46,836 bases of DNA from Phycisphaerae bacterium (GCA_030448225.1 JAUJNJ010000041.1:1-46836); one strand, 5' to 3'; positions 18,087 through 27,051 are shown, counted from the stretch's first letter. Program-made: numbers and translations. The notes: generated by a model not told the origin, from the letters alone.

Positions 18087-19793
18087 ATGACACAAACCGC
18101 CACCCCGACCACACCGGCGACATCGGCCCCGCTCCCCGCGTGGGCCGCCGATCTCGTGACGCTTTACGAGGCGAACGCGGTCAACCAGTTCATCCTCCAC
18201 GGCAACGTCCACGACCGGCTCATCCTGCCGCTCGGCGGCGGGAAGGCGGCGCTGGGGAACCTGCAGCAGTTCCTCGTCGACGTGCTCATGCCGCGGTTCG
18301 ACGTCGTGCTGAGCTACGACCTCGGCAACGGCGTGCGCATCGAGAAGGGCGGGCAGTTCTTCACCAAGTGGCCCGGCTACAAGGAGGGGGACCCGCTGCC
18401 GAAGGCCCCGCGGCACGCGGTCGAGTTCCTCACCCACTACTTCCGCTACGGCGCGAACCTCGCCCGCCTCGGCCGCGAGCGGTTGCAGGTCGGGTGCGTG
18501 ATCAATTCCGCCCACCTCGTCGCGCCGGCCGTGCAGGGGGCCCTCAGCTACGACCTCAACGCGCTGGCGCTGCTGATGCGCGAGTGGTCGGCCGACACGC
18601 TGCTGGCCGGGCACACGCTGGCGACGTTCCTCGTGTCGGAGAACCTCAACGATTTGCACCCGCTGCTCGTCAACAACACCCGCGCGTCGCAGGTGAAGGT
18701 GCCGCTGCCGACGCCGGCCGACCTCGAAGCGGCGTTCCGCCTGCTCGAGCCGGAGAGCCGGGTGGCGCTGGCCGACTTCGCCAACGACTTCCCGAACCTC
18801 GCCGAGCAGTTGTCCGGCGCGACGCTCGGCTCGGTCGAGAGCCTGCTGAAGACCCGCCAGTACCGCGCTCAGAAGATCACCGGCCGCGACGTTGCGGCCC
18901 TCAAGAAGCAACTCATCGAGCGCGACGCCAACGGGCTGATCGAGTTCGTCGAGCCGCGCAAGACGCTCGACGACCTGCACGGTCAGGAGTACGTGAAGAA
19001 GTGGCTCCGCCAGGACTTCGCGCTCTGGCGGCAGAACGACCTGCAGGCGATGCCGATGGGCTACCTCCTGTGCGGCCCGGTCGGCACCGGCAAGACCTAC
19101 ATGGTCGAGTGCCTCGCCGGCGAGGCGGGCGTGCCGGTCGTGAAATTGAAGAACTTCCGCGACAAGTGGGTCGGCAGCACCGAGAGCAACCTCGAGAAGA
19201 TCTTCCGCCTGCTCGCCGCGATCGGCCGCTGCTTCGTGTTCGTCGACGAGGCCGACCAGGCGCTGGGCCGCCGCGACGTCGGCCCGAACGACAGCGGCGT
19301 CTCCGGCCGCGTCTACGGGATGATGGCCGAGCAGATGAGCGATACGCGCAACCGCGGCAAGATCGTCTGGATCCTCGCCAGCAGCCGCCCCGACCTCATC
19401 GAGGTCGACCTCAAGCGCCCCGGCCGCATCGACGTGAAGATCCCGCTCTTCCCCACCACCACGCCCGAGGAATCGTTCGGCCTCATCAAGGCTCTGAGCA
19501 AGAAACGCGGCGTCGACCTCCCCGACGACACGTTCGAGCAGGTGAAAGAGACCCTCCCCCTCCTGCTCACCCCCGGCGCCGCCGAAACGCTGTCGGTGAA
19601 GATCTACCGCCTCGTGAAGGCCGAACAGAAATCCCCCCTCGACGCCCTGAAGGACGTGCTGAGCGACTACCAGAGCCCCGTCCCCCTCGACGTGATGGAA
19701 TTCCAGATCGGCCTCGCCGTCCGCGAGGCGAGCGACCTGGACTTCGTGCCGATGATCTTCCGCAAGACCTCGCCGCCCGCGGCCCCGCAGTGA
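18087..19793 (+). CDS. AAA+ ATPase
   Basis: A 568-residue protein. The N-terminal 300 residues are helical and beta-mixed without a recognised domain (FILHGNVHDRLILP near residue 35 recalls AAA proteins with an inactive first ATPase-like domain). The AAA+ core lies at about 315-510: Walker A GPVGTGKT near 331, Walker B FVFVDEAD near 384, the sensor region WILASSRPD, and the RPGRID arginine-finger motif near 444. This is the classic AAA clade (FtsH/Vps4/proteasomal style), not an enhancer-binding protein. The substrate is unknown. It is the third gene in a row after PspA-like and DUF559, on the same strand. Its ribosome site comes from palindrome G. Confidence 0.85.
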   Translation: MTQTATPTTPATSAPLPAWAADLVTLYEANAVNQFILHGNVHDRLILPLGGGKAALGNLQQFLVDVLMPRFDVVLSYDLGNGVRIEKGGQFFTKWPGYKEGDPLPKAPRHAVEFLTHYFRYGANLARLGRERLQVGCVINSAHLVAPAVQGALSYDLNALALLMREWSADTLLAGHTLATFLVSENLNDLHPLLVNNTRASQVKVPLPTPADLEAAFRLLEPESRVALADFANDFPNLAEQLSGATLGSVESLLKTRQYRAQKITGRDVAALKKQLIERDANGLIEFVEPRKTLDDLHGQEYVKKWLRQDFALWRQNDLQAMPMGYLLCGPVGTGKTYMVECLAGEAGVPVVKLKNFRDKWVGSTESNLEKIFRLLAAIGRCFVFVDEADQALGRRDVGPNDSGVSGRVYGMMAEQMSDTRNRGKIVWILASSRPDLIEVDLKRPGRIDVKIPLFPTTTPEESFGLIKALSKKRGVDLPDDTFEQVKETLPLLLTPGAAETLSVKIYRLVKAEQKSPLDALKDVLSDYQSPVPLDVMEFQIGLAVREASDLDFVPMIFRKTSPPAAPQ

Positions 19794-19861
19794 ACTTCGT
19801 AACCAATAACCACATTGCTCAAAGCCCGCCGCCCGACCTGTCGTGGTATATTCGTGGGCGA

Positions 19862-20211
19862 ATGATTCCCCCGTTCCGGCCGGACGGCTATCTACCCAAG
19901 GGTGTGCACCTTTCATCCGAAGGGGAAGTCACGTTCCGGTTCGGAGGCACCGGCGCGCAGCGCAGACGGCTGGCGCTCCGCCTCCGGCGTTGGATCGAAT
20001 TGTCGAGGCTCGTGACGGCACGCCGCCTCCTGATCGATGGCAGTTTCGTCACCGATGCGCCGCGCCCTAACGACGTGGATGCGGTCGTCCTTCTTCCGGT
20101 GTCCTCACCCGTCGCCCGGAGGAGATCTTCGCGGCCGAGGACGACACCGATTGGGACGAGTGGGTCGCGTTCTTCAGCCGCCGCAAGGGCCTCGTCGAAG
20201 TGGAACTATGA
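19862..20211 (+). pseudogene. DUF6932-like nucleotidyltransferase-fold protein, one frameshift
   Basis: It begins MIPPFRPDGYLPKGVHL, typical of a family of short proteins of about 110-170 residues, and contains LLIDGSFVTDAPRPNDVDAV. The GS...D.D arrangement is the metal-binding motif of minimal nucleotidyltransferases. After VVLLP (about 20095) the frame must change to reach the natural C-terminus, which reads VLTRRPEEIFAAEDDTDWDE and ends at the TGA at 20209-20211. That stop overlaps the ATG of the next small gene. The pairing suggests a toxin-antitoxin-like module. The break may be a consensus error. The DUF number is from memory; the fold is inferred from the motif. Confidence 0.5.
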
Positions 20212-20411
20212 TCGCAAACGCCACCGACTACCAGAAGGCGCAAGAAGAACTGCGCTTGATGGAGGAGCGCCTCAACCGGCTACAGCAGGCGCACCCCGCC
20301 GGTTCGAAAGGGTTCACCAAGGCCGGCGTCCGCAAGATGATCGCGCGCCTGCACGAGGAACTTGCGGTCTACGAGGGCAGTGAGGAAGCGCGGCAACCCG
20401 AGGTGAGGTGA
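20208..20411 (+). CDS. Small helical protein, partner of the nucleotidyltransferase-like gene
   Basis: A 67-residue charged, helical protein (MIANATDYQKAQEELRLMEE, then KMIARLHEELAVYEG). The pattern of an N-terminal (Q)Y..A..EL..(M/L)EE..L stretch and a later I..L..EL..YE helix resembles the N-terminal helical part of some HigA/XRE-type antitoxins, but no helix-turn-helix follows. Its ATG overlaps the upstream TGA (ATGA), indicating translational coupling. The role as antitoxin is inference. Confidence 0.55.
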   Translation: MIANATDYQKAQEELRLMEERLNRLQQAHPAGSKGFTKAGVRKMIARLHEELAVYEGSEEARQPEVR

Positions 20412-20457
20412 GAGATCAGCGACGGTGGCTCGGCTGGGTCAGCACCCGCAGACGATT

Positions 20458-22740
20458 TTAACGCACCGGCACCTTGTGGATCGTCAGGTACACGTCGTTC
20501 TGAATCGTCTCCCCGTCCTGCGCGTCGACGTCCACCTGCACGCGCATCTGCATCACGGGCTGGATCTTCGGGATCGCCAGGAACACCGTCTTGCCGTCCG
20601 GCAGCAGTTTCGCGGACTCCACCTCCACCGGGTCTCGTCCCTTCTTCGTCGGGTCGGCGACGGAGTAGTCGTCGGAGCCGTATTCCTTGGACCAGAGGTA
20701 GTTCCACTGCTCGACGCCGAAGCTTTCGGGGTCGTTGGCGGTCTCGGGGTCGAGCGGTTGGCTGAAGGAGAGTTCCAGACCGCCGGGGACGACGCGGAAA
20801 CCGGTCACCATGTGCAGCGGCTTACCGGTGTGGCGGACGCGGGTGAGGGTGCCGTCGCGGGTGCCGGCGGTTTGCCAGCCTCGTTGGCCGCAGAGGTAGA
20901 GTTGGCCGTCGGCCGGGCTGACGCGGCCGCGCATCACGCCGGAGTCGAAGCGGAACGGCAGGGCGACGACGCCGCCTTGGGTGACGCCTTCAACCTCCTG
21001 CGCCATCACGAGCATGACCGAGGCGCGGCCGTAGGACGTGTGGAGCATGCGGCCGGAGAGGGGACCCCATTTAGGGCCGGCCCACACCTGCGAGCCGCCG
21101 GAGTTGTCGAGGCTCATCGGGATCCAGCAGAGCGGCGGGTCGAAGTCGGTGCGGCGCGGGCCGCCGGCGGCGCTAACGTGGGGCATGTAGCCGTAGAAGC
21201 CGCCTTGCCTGACGAGGTTGATCTTGCTGGCGGGCATCCAGTTGCCCTGGTTGTCGCTCGCGGTGATCTCGCCGCCGGGGCCGATGCCTAGACCATTGGG
21301 CGCGCGGAAGCCGGCGGCGAACACCTCGCTCGTCGAGCCGTCCTTGCTCACGCGCAGGATCGAGCCTTGCCCGGGCAGCTTCGCGTCGAGACGATGGCCG
21401 GCCCGGCCGTAGTAGAAGTTGCCGGCCGCGTCGGTCTGAAGGTCAAACGCGAATGCGTGGTAATTGGCGGAAGTAGGCGTGTCGTTGTTGAAGTTCTCGT
21501 AGAAGTCCGCCTCGCCGTCGGCGTTGAGGTCGTGCAGGCGCGTGATCTGGTCGCGGCCGGTGACGTAGACGACGTCGTCGACGATCCGCAGCCCGAGCGG
21601 CTCGTACAGCCCGGCGGCGTGGCGGCGCCACGTCAGCTGATCGAGTTTCGCGTCGATGCCGGAGCAGACCCACACGTCGCCGCCGATCGTGCACATCGCT
21701 ACGCGCCCGTCGGCGAAGAAGTCGAACCCGCCCGGCCGCATCCAGGTGTTCGTCGGGTTCTCGAAGGGGAGGGTGAGGGTGTCGACCGTGTACGGCTTGT
21801 CGTCCGCGCCGAGGACGCCCTTGGTGACGACCGTTTGCGGCCAGAGCGGCGGGCCACCCCGGACGAGTGATTCGAGGTCCTCCACCTCGCCCGCGACAGT
21901 CACGGCGGCCGCCTCGTCGGCGCCGCTGCCGCGCCGCATGACCACCTTGCACGTCAGCGCCGCGTCGCGCGGCGGCACGGTCAGCACGACCTGGCCGTCC
22001 GCTCTCGCGATCGTCGCTCGGACCGTCGATGCGCCTTGCACCACGCGAACGGCGAGCGTGCCGTCGTCGGCGGACAGTAGGACCGACAGCGGGTCCTCCG
22101 ACGGGCCGACGCGCAGCGTGCGGGTAAACCCGCCGACGCCGGGCGTGGCGGGCGGGCCGGGCATGTCCAGCACGTCGACGTCGCCGACCGTGTATCGGAA
22201 GACGACCTTCCGCCCGTGCCGGTAGAGCCCCTTGTAGTGCGCGACCGATTTGGGCAGCGGCCCGAACGGCCGCGGGCGGGGGTCGGCGAACGTGCCGTTC
22301 ATCGACCAACCCGTCAGGGCGGGCGTGGTGAACGCGAGCGGGCCGCCCGGCGTCATCGGGACCGACCCCTTGCCGCTCGTCAGGTGCGTGTCCGTCAGGT
22401 CGACGAACCCCCCGGTCCACCCCGCGGCGTATCGCAGAAGGTCGGTGTCGAACGCGACCGTCGCGCCGCCGCCGCCGCCGCTGCCGCCGAGGTCGACGCA
22501 GATCGCCTTCGTTGCCAGGCCGTTCGTGTTGCGCGGGCCGAGTTGCTCGCGGCTCTCGTTCGAGTACCGCTTGCTGACGGCCTTGTCCCGGTCGAGCGAC
22601 CCGGTGAGGAACGGCCCGTAGTCCGTGTCGACCCCCTCCGCCGGCCGCTTCGCGCCGGTGCAGAACGCGACGAGCCCGAGCAACGTCAGGCCTACCCGAA
22701 TCCGATCCCGGTGGAGCATGGACCTCCCGCGCGCGAGCAT
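20458..22740 (-). CDS. Large secreted propeller protein of the PVC type (DUF6797-like N-terminus)
   Basis: A 760-residue exported protein. After a signal peptide (VGLTLLGLVAFCTGA) the N-terminal domain reads TDYGPFLTGSL and later FDTDLLRYAAGWTGGFVDL, matching the DUF6797 domain found in planctomycete secreted proteins. The middle (about 330-650) is a sugar-dehydrogenase-like beta-propeller (VYVTGRDQITRLHDLNADGE, APNGLGIGPGGEITASDNQG). The C-terminal part is beta-sandwich-like. No CxxCH haem motif is seen, unlike many relatives. Function is unknown; oxidation of a carbohydrate is a guess from the fold. Starts at 22740 (ATG) or 22720 (ATG with GGGAGG close upstream) are both possible. Confidence 0.8.
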   Translation of the reverse strand: MLARGRSMLHRDRIRVGLTLLGLVAFCTGAKRPAEGVDTDYGPFLTGSLDRDKAVSKRYSNESREQLGPRNTNGLATKAICVDLGGSGGGGGATVAFDTDLLRYAAGWTGGFVDLTDTHLTSGKGSVPMTPGGPLAFTTPALTGWSMNGTFADPRPRPFGPLPKSVAHYKGLYRHGRKVVFRYTVGDVDVLDMPGPPATPGVGGFTRTLRVGPSEDPLSVLLSADDGTLAVRVVQGASTVRATIARADGQVVLTVPPRDAALTCKVVMRRGSGADEAAAVTVAGEVEDLESLVRGGPPLWPQTVVTKGVLGADDKPYTVDTLTLPFENPTNTWMRPGGFDFFADGRVAMCTIGGDVWVCSGIDAKLDQLTWRRHAAGLYEPLGLRIVDDVVYVTGRDQITRLHDLNADGEADFYENFNNDTPTSANYHAFAFDLQTDAAGNFYYGRAGHRLDAKLPGQGSILRVSKDGSTSEVFAAGFRAPNGLGIGPGGEITASDNQGNWMPASKINLVRQGGFYGYMPHVSAAGGPRRTDFDPPLCWIPMSLDNSGGSQVWAGPKWGPLSGRMLHTSYGRASVMLVMAQEVEGVTQGGVVALPFRFDSGVMRGRVSPADGQLYLCGQRGWQTAGTRDGTLTRVRHTGKPLHMVTGFRVVPGGLELSFSQPLDPETANDPESFGVEQWNYLWSKEYGSDDYSVADPTKKGRDPVEVESAKLLPDGKTVFLAIPKIQPVMQMRVQVDVDAQDGETIQNDVYLTIHKVPVR

Positions 22741-22867
22741 CACTTCAACGTGCGCCCGGCGAGCGGGGTAGCACGCGAATCAGACACCTCTCGGAATTCT
22801 AGCAGATCGCCGCGAGCTTCCACGCCCGCCGCCGGGGCTTGGCGACTCCTCGTCGCGGGGGGGCGCG

Positions 22868-23671
22868 TCACTCGTTGAAGTACGGGTGGAGGTGCGCGAC
22901 GTCGTGCGCGAACGCGCGGGTGACGTAGTCGGCGTGCCCGTCGGCGAACCCCACGTTGCCCCGGTGGTCGCGGTTCGACAGGACCAGCGACATCGGCCGG
23001 AGCGTCGGGTCGGGCTCGACGCGCGGGCGGTCGTGGCGGATGCCGAGCAGGTCGTTCGGCCCCTCGTCCATCTCCCAACCGGGGCGGTCTTCGACTAGGG
23101 CCATGAACAGGCCGTCGTTGACGCGGAACTCGTCCTCGTCGACGAGCACGATCTTCGTCGACGGGTTGACCACCCGCCCGGCCTTGGGCGGCGGGTACTT
23201 GGTGCGCAGGAGGTTGTGGCTGCGGTTCGAGATGAAGTAGGTGGTGATCGAGTAACTGTAGAGGTAGCGCTCGAACCCGGGGGCGGGGACGTGCTGGTCC
23301 ACGTCGTCCGACGGGCACCGCAGCGCGTCGGGGTTGAACGCCCCGAGGTACCGCACGATCGGCGAGTTCCGCACGTCGCCCGCCGCGCCGCGCCCGCTCG
23401 GTTGCCACCAGATCCAATCCCCCTCGAACTGCGGGTACAGCGCCGCGCCGTAGGGGTAATAGCCCCGGTTGTCGTTCTGGTACATGGTGAACGCGACGCC
23501 GAGCTGGCGGAGGTTGCTCAGGGACTTGATCTGGTTGCCGCGTTCGCGGGCGCGCGACAGGACGGGGAGCAGCATCGCGATCAGCAGCGCGATGATCCCG
23601 ATGACGACGAGCAGCTCGACGAGCGTGAACCCGTCGCGCCGCCCGCGATGTTCGTTCGATCGTGTCCGCAC
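22868..23671 (-). CDS. Pseudopilin-like protein (prepilin-type N-terminus, DUF1559 style)
   Basis: A 267-residue protein with a type IV prepilin leader and N-terminal helix ([20 protein letters not shown]), with cleavage expected after the glycine. The helix is followed by RARERGNQIKSLSNLRQLG, and the C-terminal region ends with FADGHADYVTRAF, matching the H-X9-DG-type tail motif (FADGHV) of planctomycete pseudopilin families. CPSDD is a conserved disulfide-type loop. Such proteins occur in tens to hundreds of copies per planctomycete genome and their role is unresolved. I chose the GTG at 23671; the long upstream extension in frame is Arg-rich and unlikely to be translated. It is divergent from the PQQ-type gene. 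Confidence 0.85.
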   Translation of the reverse strand: MRTRSNEHRGRRDGFTLVELLVVIGIIALLIAMLLPVLSRARERGNQIKSLSNLRQLGVAFTMYQNDNRGYYPYGAALYPQFEGDWIWWQPSGRGAAGDVRNSPIVRYLGAFNPDALRCPSDDVDQHVPAPGFERYLYSYSITTYFISNRSHNLLRTKYPPPKAGRVVNPSTKIVLVDEDEFRVNDGLFMALVEDRPGWEMDEGPNDLLGIRHDRPRVEPDPTLRPMSLVLSNRDHRGNVGFADGHADYVTRAFAHDVAHLHPYFNE

Positions 23672-23870
23672 GCTCGACGTCTCCGCCGCCCGGCCGAGAG
23701 GGTTCGGCGGGCGGCCCGACGGCCGCCGCCACGCCCATTGTACACGCCGGCGCCGTCCGCACGCGTCCCTTTTTCTGCCGCGCCACGCGCGGCTCCGGTC
23801 GGCCGCCCGCCGCGCGACGCTGAGGCGGCGGGTACCGGGGCCGGCCGGCGCGCGGTTAGAATCCGCCACC

Positions 23871-25454
23871 ATGGCGCGCCGCATGACCTCAACACTCCGT
23901 TTCGCCCTCCTCGTCGCTTCCTTCGCCCCTCTGCTTCCCGGGACTGAGGTCGCACGCGCGGCGGACCAGCCGCAGTTCGGGCAGGCGTTTTCGCGGAACA
24001 TGGTGTCGGCCGAGCGCGGGCTGCCGGCGTCGTTCGACCCGGAGACGGGCGAGAACGTGAAGTGGGTCGCCGACCTCGGGTCCGAGAGCTACGCCAGCCC
24101 GATCATCGCGAACGGCCGGGTGCTGATCGGCACGAACAACGAGCGGCCGCGTGACCCGCGGCACGAGGGTGATCGCGCGGTGCTGCTGTGCCTCGACGAG
24201 CGCGACGGCCGTCTCGTGTGGCAGTTCGTGATCCCCAAGATCTCCGCCGACGAGAACGACCGCTTCCTCGACTGGCCCAAGGCGGGCTTCGCGTCGGAGC
24301 CGACCGTGGAGGGGGACCGGGTCTACACGCTCACCAATCGCGGCGAGGTCGTCTGCCTCGACCTCGACGGGCTGCACGACGGCAACGACGGGCCGTTCGA
24401 CGCCGAGGGCACGCACATGGTGCCGCGCGGCCACGCGCCGATGCAGCCCACGCTGGCCGACGCCGACGTGGTGTGGGCGACCGACCTCGTGAAGGGCCCG
24501 GCCGGCGTCTGGACGCACGACCAGGTGCACGGCTCGATCCTCGTGATGGGCAACCTGCTCTACGTCAACTCCTGCAACGGCGTCGACAACACGCACCGCG
24601 CGATCCGCCGGCCCGACGCGCCCTCGCTGGTCGTGCTCGACAAGCGCACCGGCCGCGTCGTCGCGCGCGACGGCCTGCGCCTCGGGCCGACCACGTTCCA
24701 CGTCGCCTGGTGCTCGCCGTCGACCGGCGTCGTCGGCGGCAAGCCGCTCGTGTTCTTCGGCGGTCCCGACGGCGTCTGCTACGCATTCGAGCCCCTGCCC
24801 GGCGTGCCGGCCGACGGCGCGCCGCTCGCCACGCTGGCCGACGTGTGGCGCTTCGACACCGACCCCGCGGCCCCGAAGCGGGACGTGCACAAGTGGGTCG
24901 GCAACCGCCGCGAGGGGCCGAGCGTCATCATGGGGATGCCCGTGTTCAACGACGGCCGCCTCTACGTCGCGCACGGCGGCGATCTGTGGTGGGGCAAGCG
25001 GCAGGGGTGGCTCAAGTGCATCGACGCCGCGGGGGCCGGCGCCGCGCCCGGCACCGGCGACGTGACGCGGACGGCGCAGCTCTGGTCCTACCCGCTGACG
25101 CGCGAGGTGTGCGCGACGCCGGCCGTCCACGACGGGCTGGTGTTCGTCGCCGACTGCGGCGGCGTCGTCCACTGCGTCGACGCGGCGACGGGCAAGGCCG
25201 TCTGGACGCACGAGGCGGTCGGCGACGTGTGGGCCTCGACGCTCGTCGCCGACGGCAAGCTCTACGTCGGCACCCGCCGCGGGCAGTTCCTCGTGCTCAA
25301 CGCCGGCCGCGCGAAGCGCGAACTCGGCCGCGTCGACCTGGGCGTCAAGGAGGCGATCAGCGGCACCCCGACCGCCGCCAACGGCGTCCTGTACCTCCCG
25401 ACCGCCCGCAAGCTCTACGCGCTCCGGCAGGGCGCGACGCCGACGGCGGAGTGA
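23871..25454 (+). CDS. Secreted PQQ-like beta-propeller repeat protein
   Basis: A 527-residue exported protein with signal peptide (LRFALLVASFAPLLPG, cleavage near ARAADQ). Repeated blade motifs of the PQQ/quinoprotein type follow: LLCLDERDGRLVWQFVIP, VVLDKRTGRVVARDG, VHCVDAATGKAVWTHEA and GKLYVGTRRGQFLVLNAG. Planctomycetes carry many such propellers; some resemble BamB, others alcohol dehydrogenases. The residues expected of a functional PQQ dehydrogenase (adjacent cysteines, catalytic Asp) are not recognisable, so a structural or binding role is as likely. The ATG at 23871 gives a reasonable signal peptide; a second ATG at 23883 is possible. Confidence 0.8.
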   Translation: MARRMTSTLRFALLVASFAPLLPGTEVARAADQPQFGQAFSRNMVSAERGLPASFDPETGENVKWVADLGSESYASPIIANGRVLIGTNNERPRDPRHEGDRAVLLCLDERDGRLVWQFVIPKISADENDRFLDWPKAGFASEPTVEGDRVYTLTNRGEVVCLDLDGLHDGNDGPFDAEGTHMVPRGHAPMQPTLADADVVWATDLVKGPAGVWTHDQVHGSILVMGNLLYVNSCNGVDNTHRAIRRPDAPSLVVLDKRTGRVVARDGLRLGPTTFHVAWCSPSTGVVGGKPLVFFGGPDGVCYAFEPLPGVPADGAPLATLADVWRFDTDPAAPKRDVHKWVGNRREGPSVIMGMPVFNDGRLYVAHGGDLWWGKRQGWLKCIDAAGAGAAPGTGDVTRTAQLWSYPLTREVCATPAVHDGLVFVADCGGVVHCVDAATGKAVWTHEAVGDVWASTLVADGKLYVGTRRGQFLVLNAGRAKRELGRVDLGVKEAISGTPTAANGVLYLPTARKLYALRQGATPTAE

Positions 25455-25668
25455 CGCGCGGGGCGGTCGGCGCGTGCCGCGTCGCGGTCGTGGCGGAGCC
25501 CGAAGTTTGTCGCGTGCCCCTTCGCGGTTGCGGGTCTGCCGCGACGCCGACGTTGACTCCGCACGTGCGGTCACGCGTCGCGCCCGCGGGCGGCCGCAGG
25601 GTGCCTGGCCCGCGGGCGGCGGGGCCGTCAAATGGCACGCCACGCCAATGGGGGCGCCGCCCCGGGGG

Positions 25669-26010
25669 TCAGTCGAACAGTTCGTTCCAGAACGACTTTT
25701 TCTTCTTGTAGTAATGCGGCTGTTGATGCTGTGGGTAGGGCGGGTACGGCGGCGGCTGGCCGTAGCCCGGCGCCTGACCGGGGCCTTGGCCCCCGTACCG
25801 GCGGCGGTCGTCGTCATCGTCGTCGTCGTCGTCATCGCCCCCGCCGCGGCCCGTGCGGGCGGTGGCGTCGTACTGCGCGGATCGCTCGACGATCTTGTCG
25901 AGTTCGCCGCGGTCGAGCCAGACGCCGCGGCACTTCGGGCAGTAGTCGATCTCGATCCCCTGGCGGTCGGTCATCACGAGGTCGGGGTCCTGACAGTGGG
26001 GGCACTTCAT
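25669..26010 (-). CDS. TFIIB-type zinc-ribbon protein with acidic and aromatic tail
   Basis: A 113-residue protein. Residues 1-45 form a zf-TFIIB ribbon with two CxxC pairs (MKCPHCQDPDL and DYCPKCRGVWLDRGELDKI), the usual CPxC...CP.C.G.WLD.GEL signature. A run of ten aspartates follows, then a Pro/Gly/Tyr/Gln-rich stretch and a basic end YKKKKSFWNELFD. The CxxC ribbon binds zinc; related proteins are widespread and of unknown function. The lysine-tryptophan end (KKKSFW.ELFD) is common in this family. Confidence 0.85.
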   Translation of the reverse strand: MKCPHCQDPDLVMTDRQGIEIDYCPKCRGVWLDRGELDKIVERSAQYDATARTGRGGGDDDDDDDDDDRRRYGGQGPGQAPGYGQPPPYPPYPQHQQPHYYKKKKSFWNELFD

Positions 26011-26719
26011 ATGCGTTCACTCCGCGCGTGTTGGTTTCGGCAAACGACTGCCACTCCCGTTTATAGGCGATGCCGCGGGCGGACGTTGCTTAGAACTCCG
26101 GCCCGAAAATGGAATCGGTCCATGGGGTTCGGGTGCGGGGGTCGTTCGATAGATGCGCCGGGGCCGTGGCAGAGTGGTCCTGCAGGGGCCGCGTGTTCGA
26201 CCGTGATCCGGACGCGCCCCGCGTCTTCGCGCACCGATCTACCGCGGCCGTGACGTCCGACAGGTCGAACACGAACGGCCGCGCCACCATCGACCCCGCC
26301 CGCCGCGCCCGCGCTCGCCGACCCAAGCGCCCCGGCGGTCCGGGCCGAACGGACGTTCACCTTGATCCGCAACCGCTCGTCGACCAACATCACCCGGACG
26401 TCCCATCGGCGTGCCCGAGGCGTTCGTGCTTCGGGCCGGCTCGGATTCCCGCGTCGTCATCCATGTCGGCAACGTCGACGGCGGCTCAGTGCCGAATGAA
26501 AAGTCGCTCGCCCCCATCCCCGGAGCCGGGCACGCTTGCCGGCCTCGTGTGCGACGGCGGCGCGTCGGGCTTCGTGCGGAGGGAACGATCACGGTCTCTC
26601 CGGCGTAACGACCCGGGGACCGACAGCGGCACGCCGGTCGCGGACCGTCTCGGGCGCCGCCCCGCCGCCGTTCAGCGGCGTCCGCGCACCGCGTGGCGCC
26701 GCGCGATGGGTGGCGGACG
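26011..26719. other. No intact gene; weak coding fragments on both strands
   Basis: On the minus strand short stretches such as MLVDERLRIKVNVRSA, RPFVFDLSDVTAAV and a terminal DSIFGPEF look protein-like but lie in different frames. On the plus strand 26409-26610 reads VLRAGSDSRVVIHVGNVDGG and later TLAGLVCDGGASGFVRRE, again in two frames. I cannot assign a family. This may be one or two eroded genes, possibly with a local strand switch, at the edge of the fragment-rich block. Confidence 0.35.
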
Positions 26720-27051
26720 TCAGCCGAGTTTCGATTTGTCGAGCGCGAGCCGAACCTCGCGCCAGAGCGCGGCCCATTCTTCTCGCTCCGCAGCAGGCAA
26801 ATGTTGAAGCCATCGCCAGCACCAGCCGCGGCCCCGGCCTGCTCGGGATCTTGTCCGCGGACGCCCGCAGCAGCGGCACGGGCCGGTCGATCCGGCCCTG
26901 GCGATACTCGGCCAGTCCCTTCACGAAGTGGGTCGACGGCGCTCGCCAGCAGCGCGCGCACGATCGGCTCGGCGGGCGCGCCTGCCCTCACGCGGGCCAA
27001 CTCGTCGAGGAATCGTTGTACCGCGACCGTGGTGCGGGTGTCTTCCATCAT
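26720..27051 (-). pseudogene. Chimeric remnant: ECF sigma factor N-terminus joined to Ser/Thr kinase TPR/C-terminal pieces
   Basis: The ATG (27051 or 27048) with GAGGAGGG upstream begins MEDTRTTVAVQRFLDELARV, then PIVRALLASAVD, the N-terminus of a planctomycete ECF-type sigma factor. The sequence then passes, with a frame change, into THFVKGLAEYRQGRIDRPVP and GPRLVLAMA, the TPR unit found near the C-terminus of planctomycete serine/threonine kinases. After another junction it ends WLQHLPAAEREEWAALWREV and a TGA at 26720, the extreme end of the same kinases. In related genomes the sigma gene directly precedes the kinase gene, so two deletions (most of sigma plus the kinase catalytic part, then a few hundred bases of TPR) would explain it. 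A collapsed assembly is the alternative. Confidence 0.55.

Noticed and set aside
18042..19916. 624-codon minus-strand frame opposite the AAA+ gene
   Set aside because: Walker motifs are on the plus strand; this frame lacks any motif and starts in repeat sequence.
25800..25850. GTCGTCGTCATCGTC-type tandem repeat as a microsatellite or regulatory repeat
   Set aside because: It encodes the run of ten aspartates of the zinc-ribbon protein on the minus strand.
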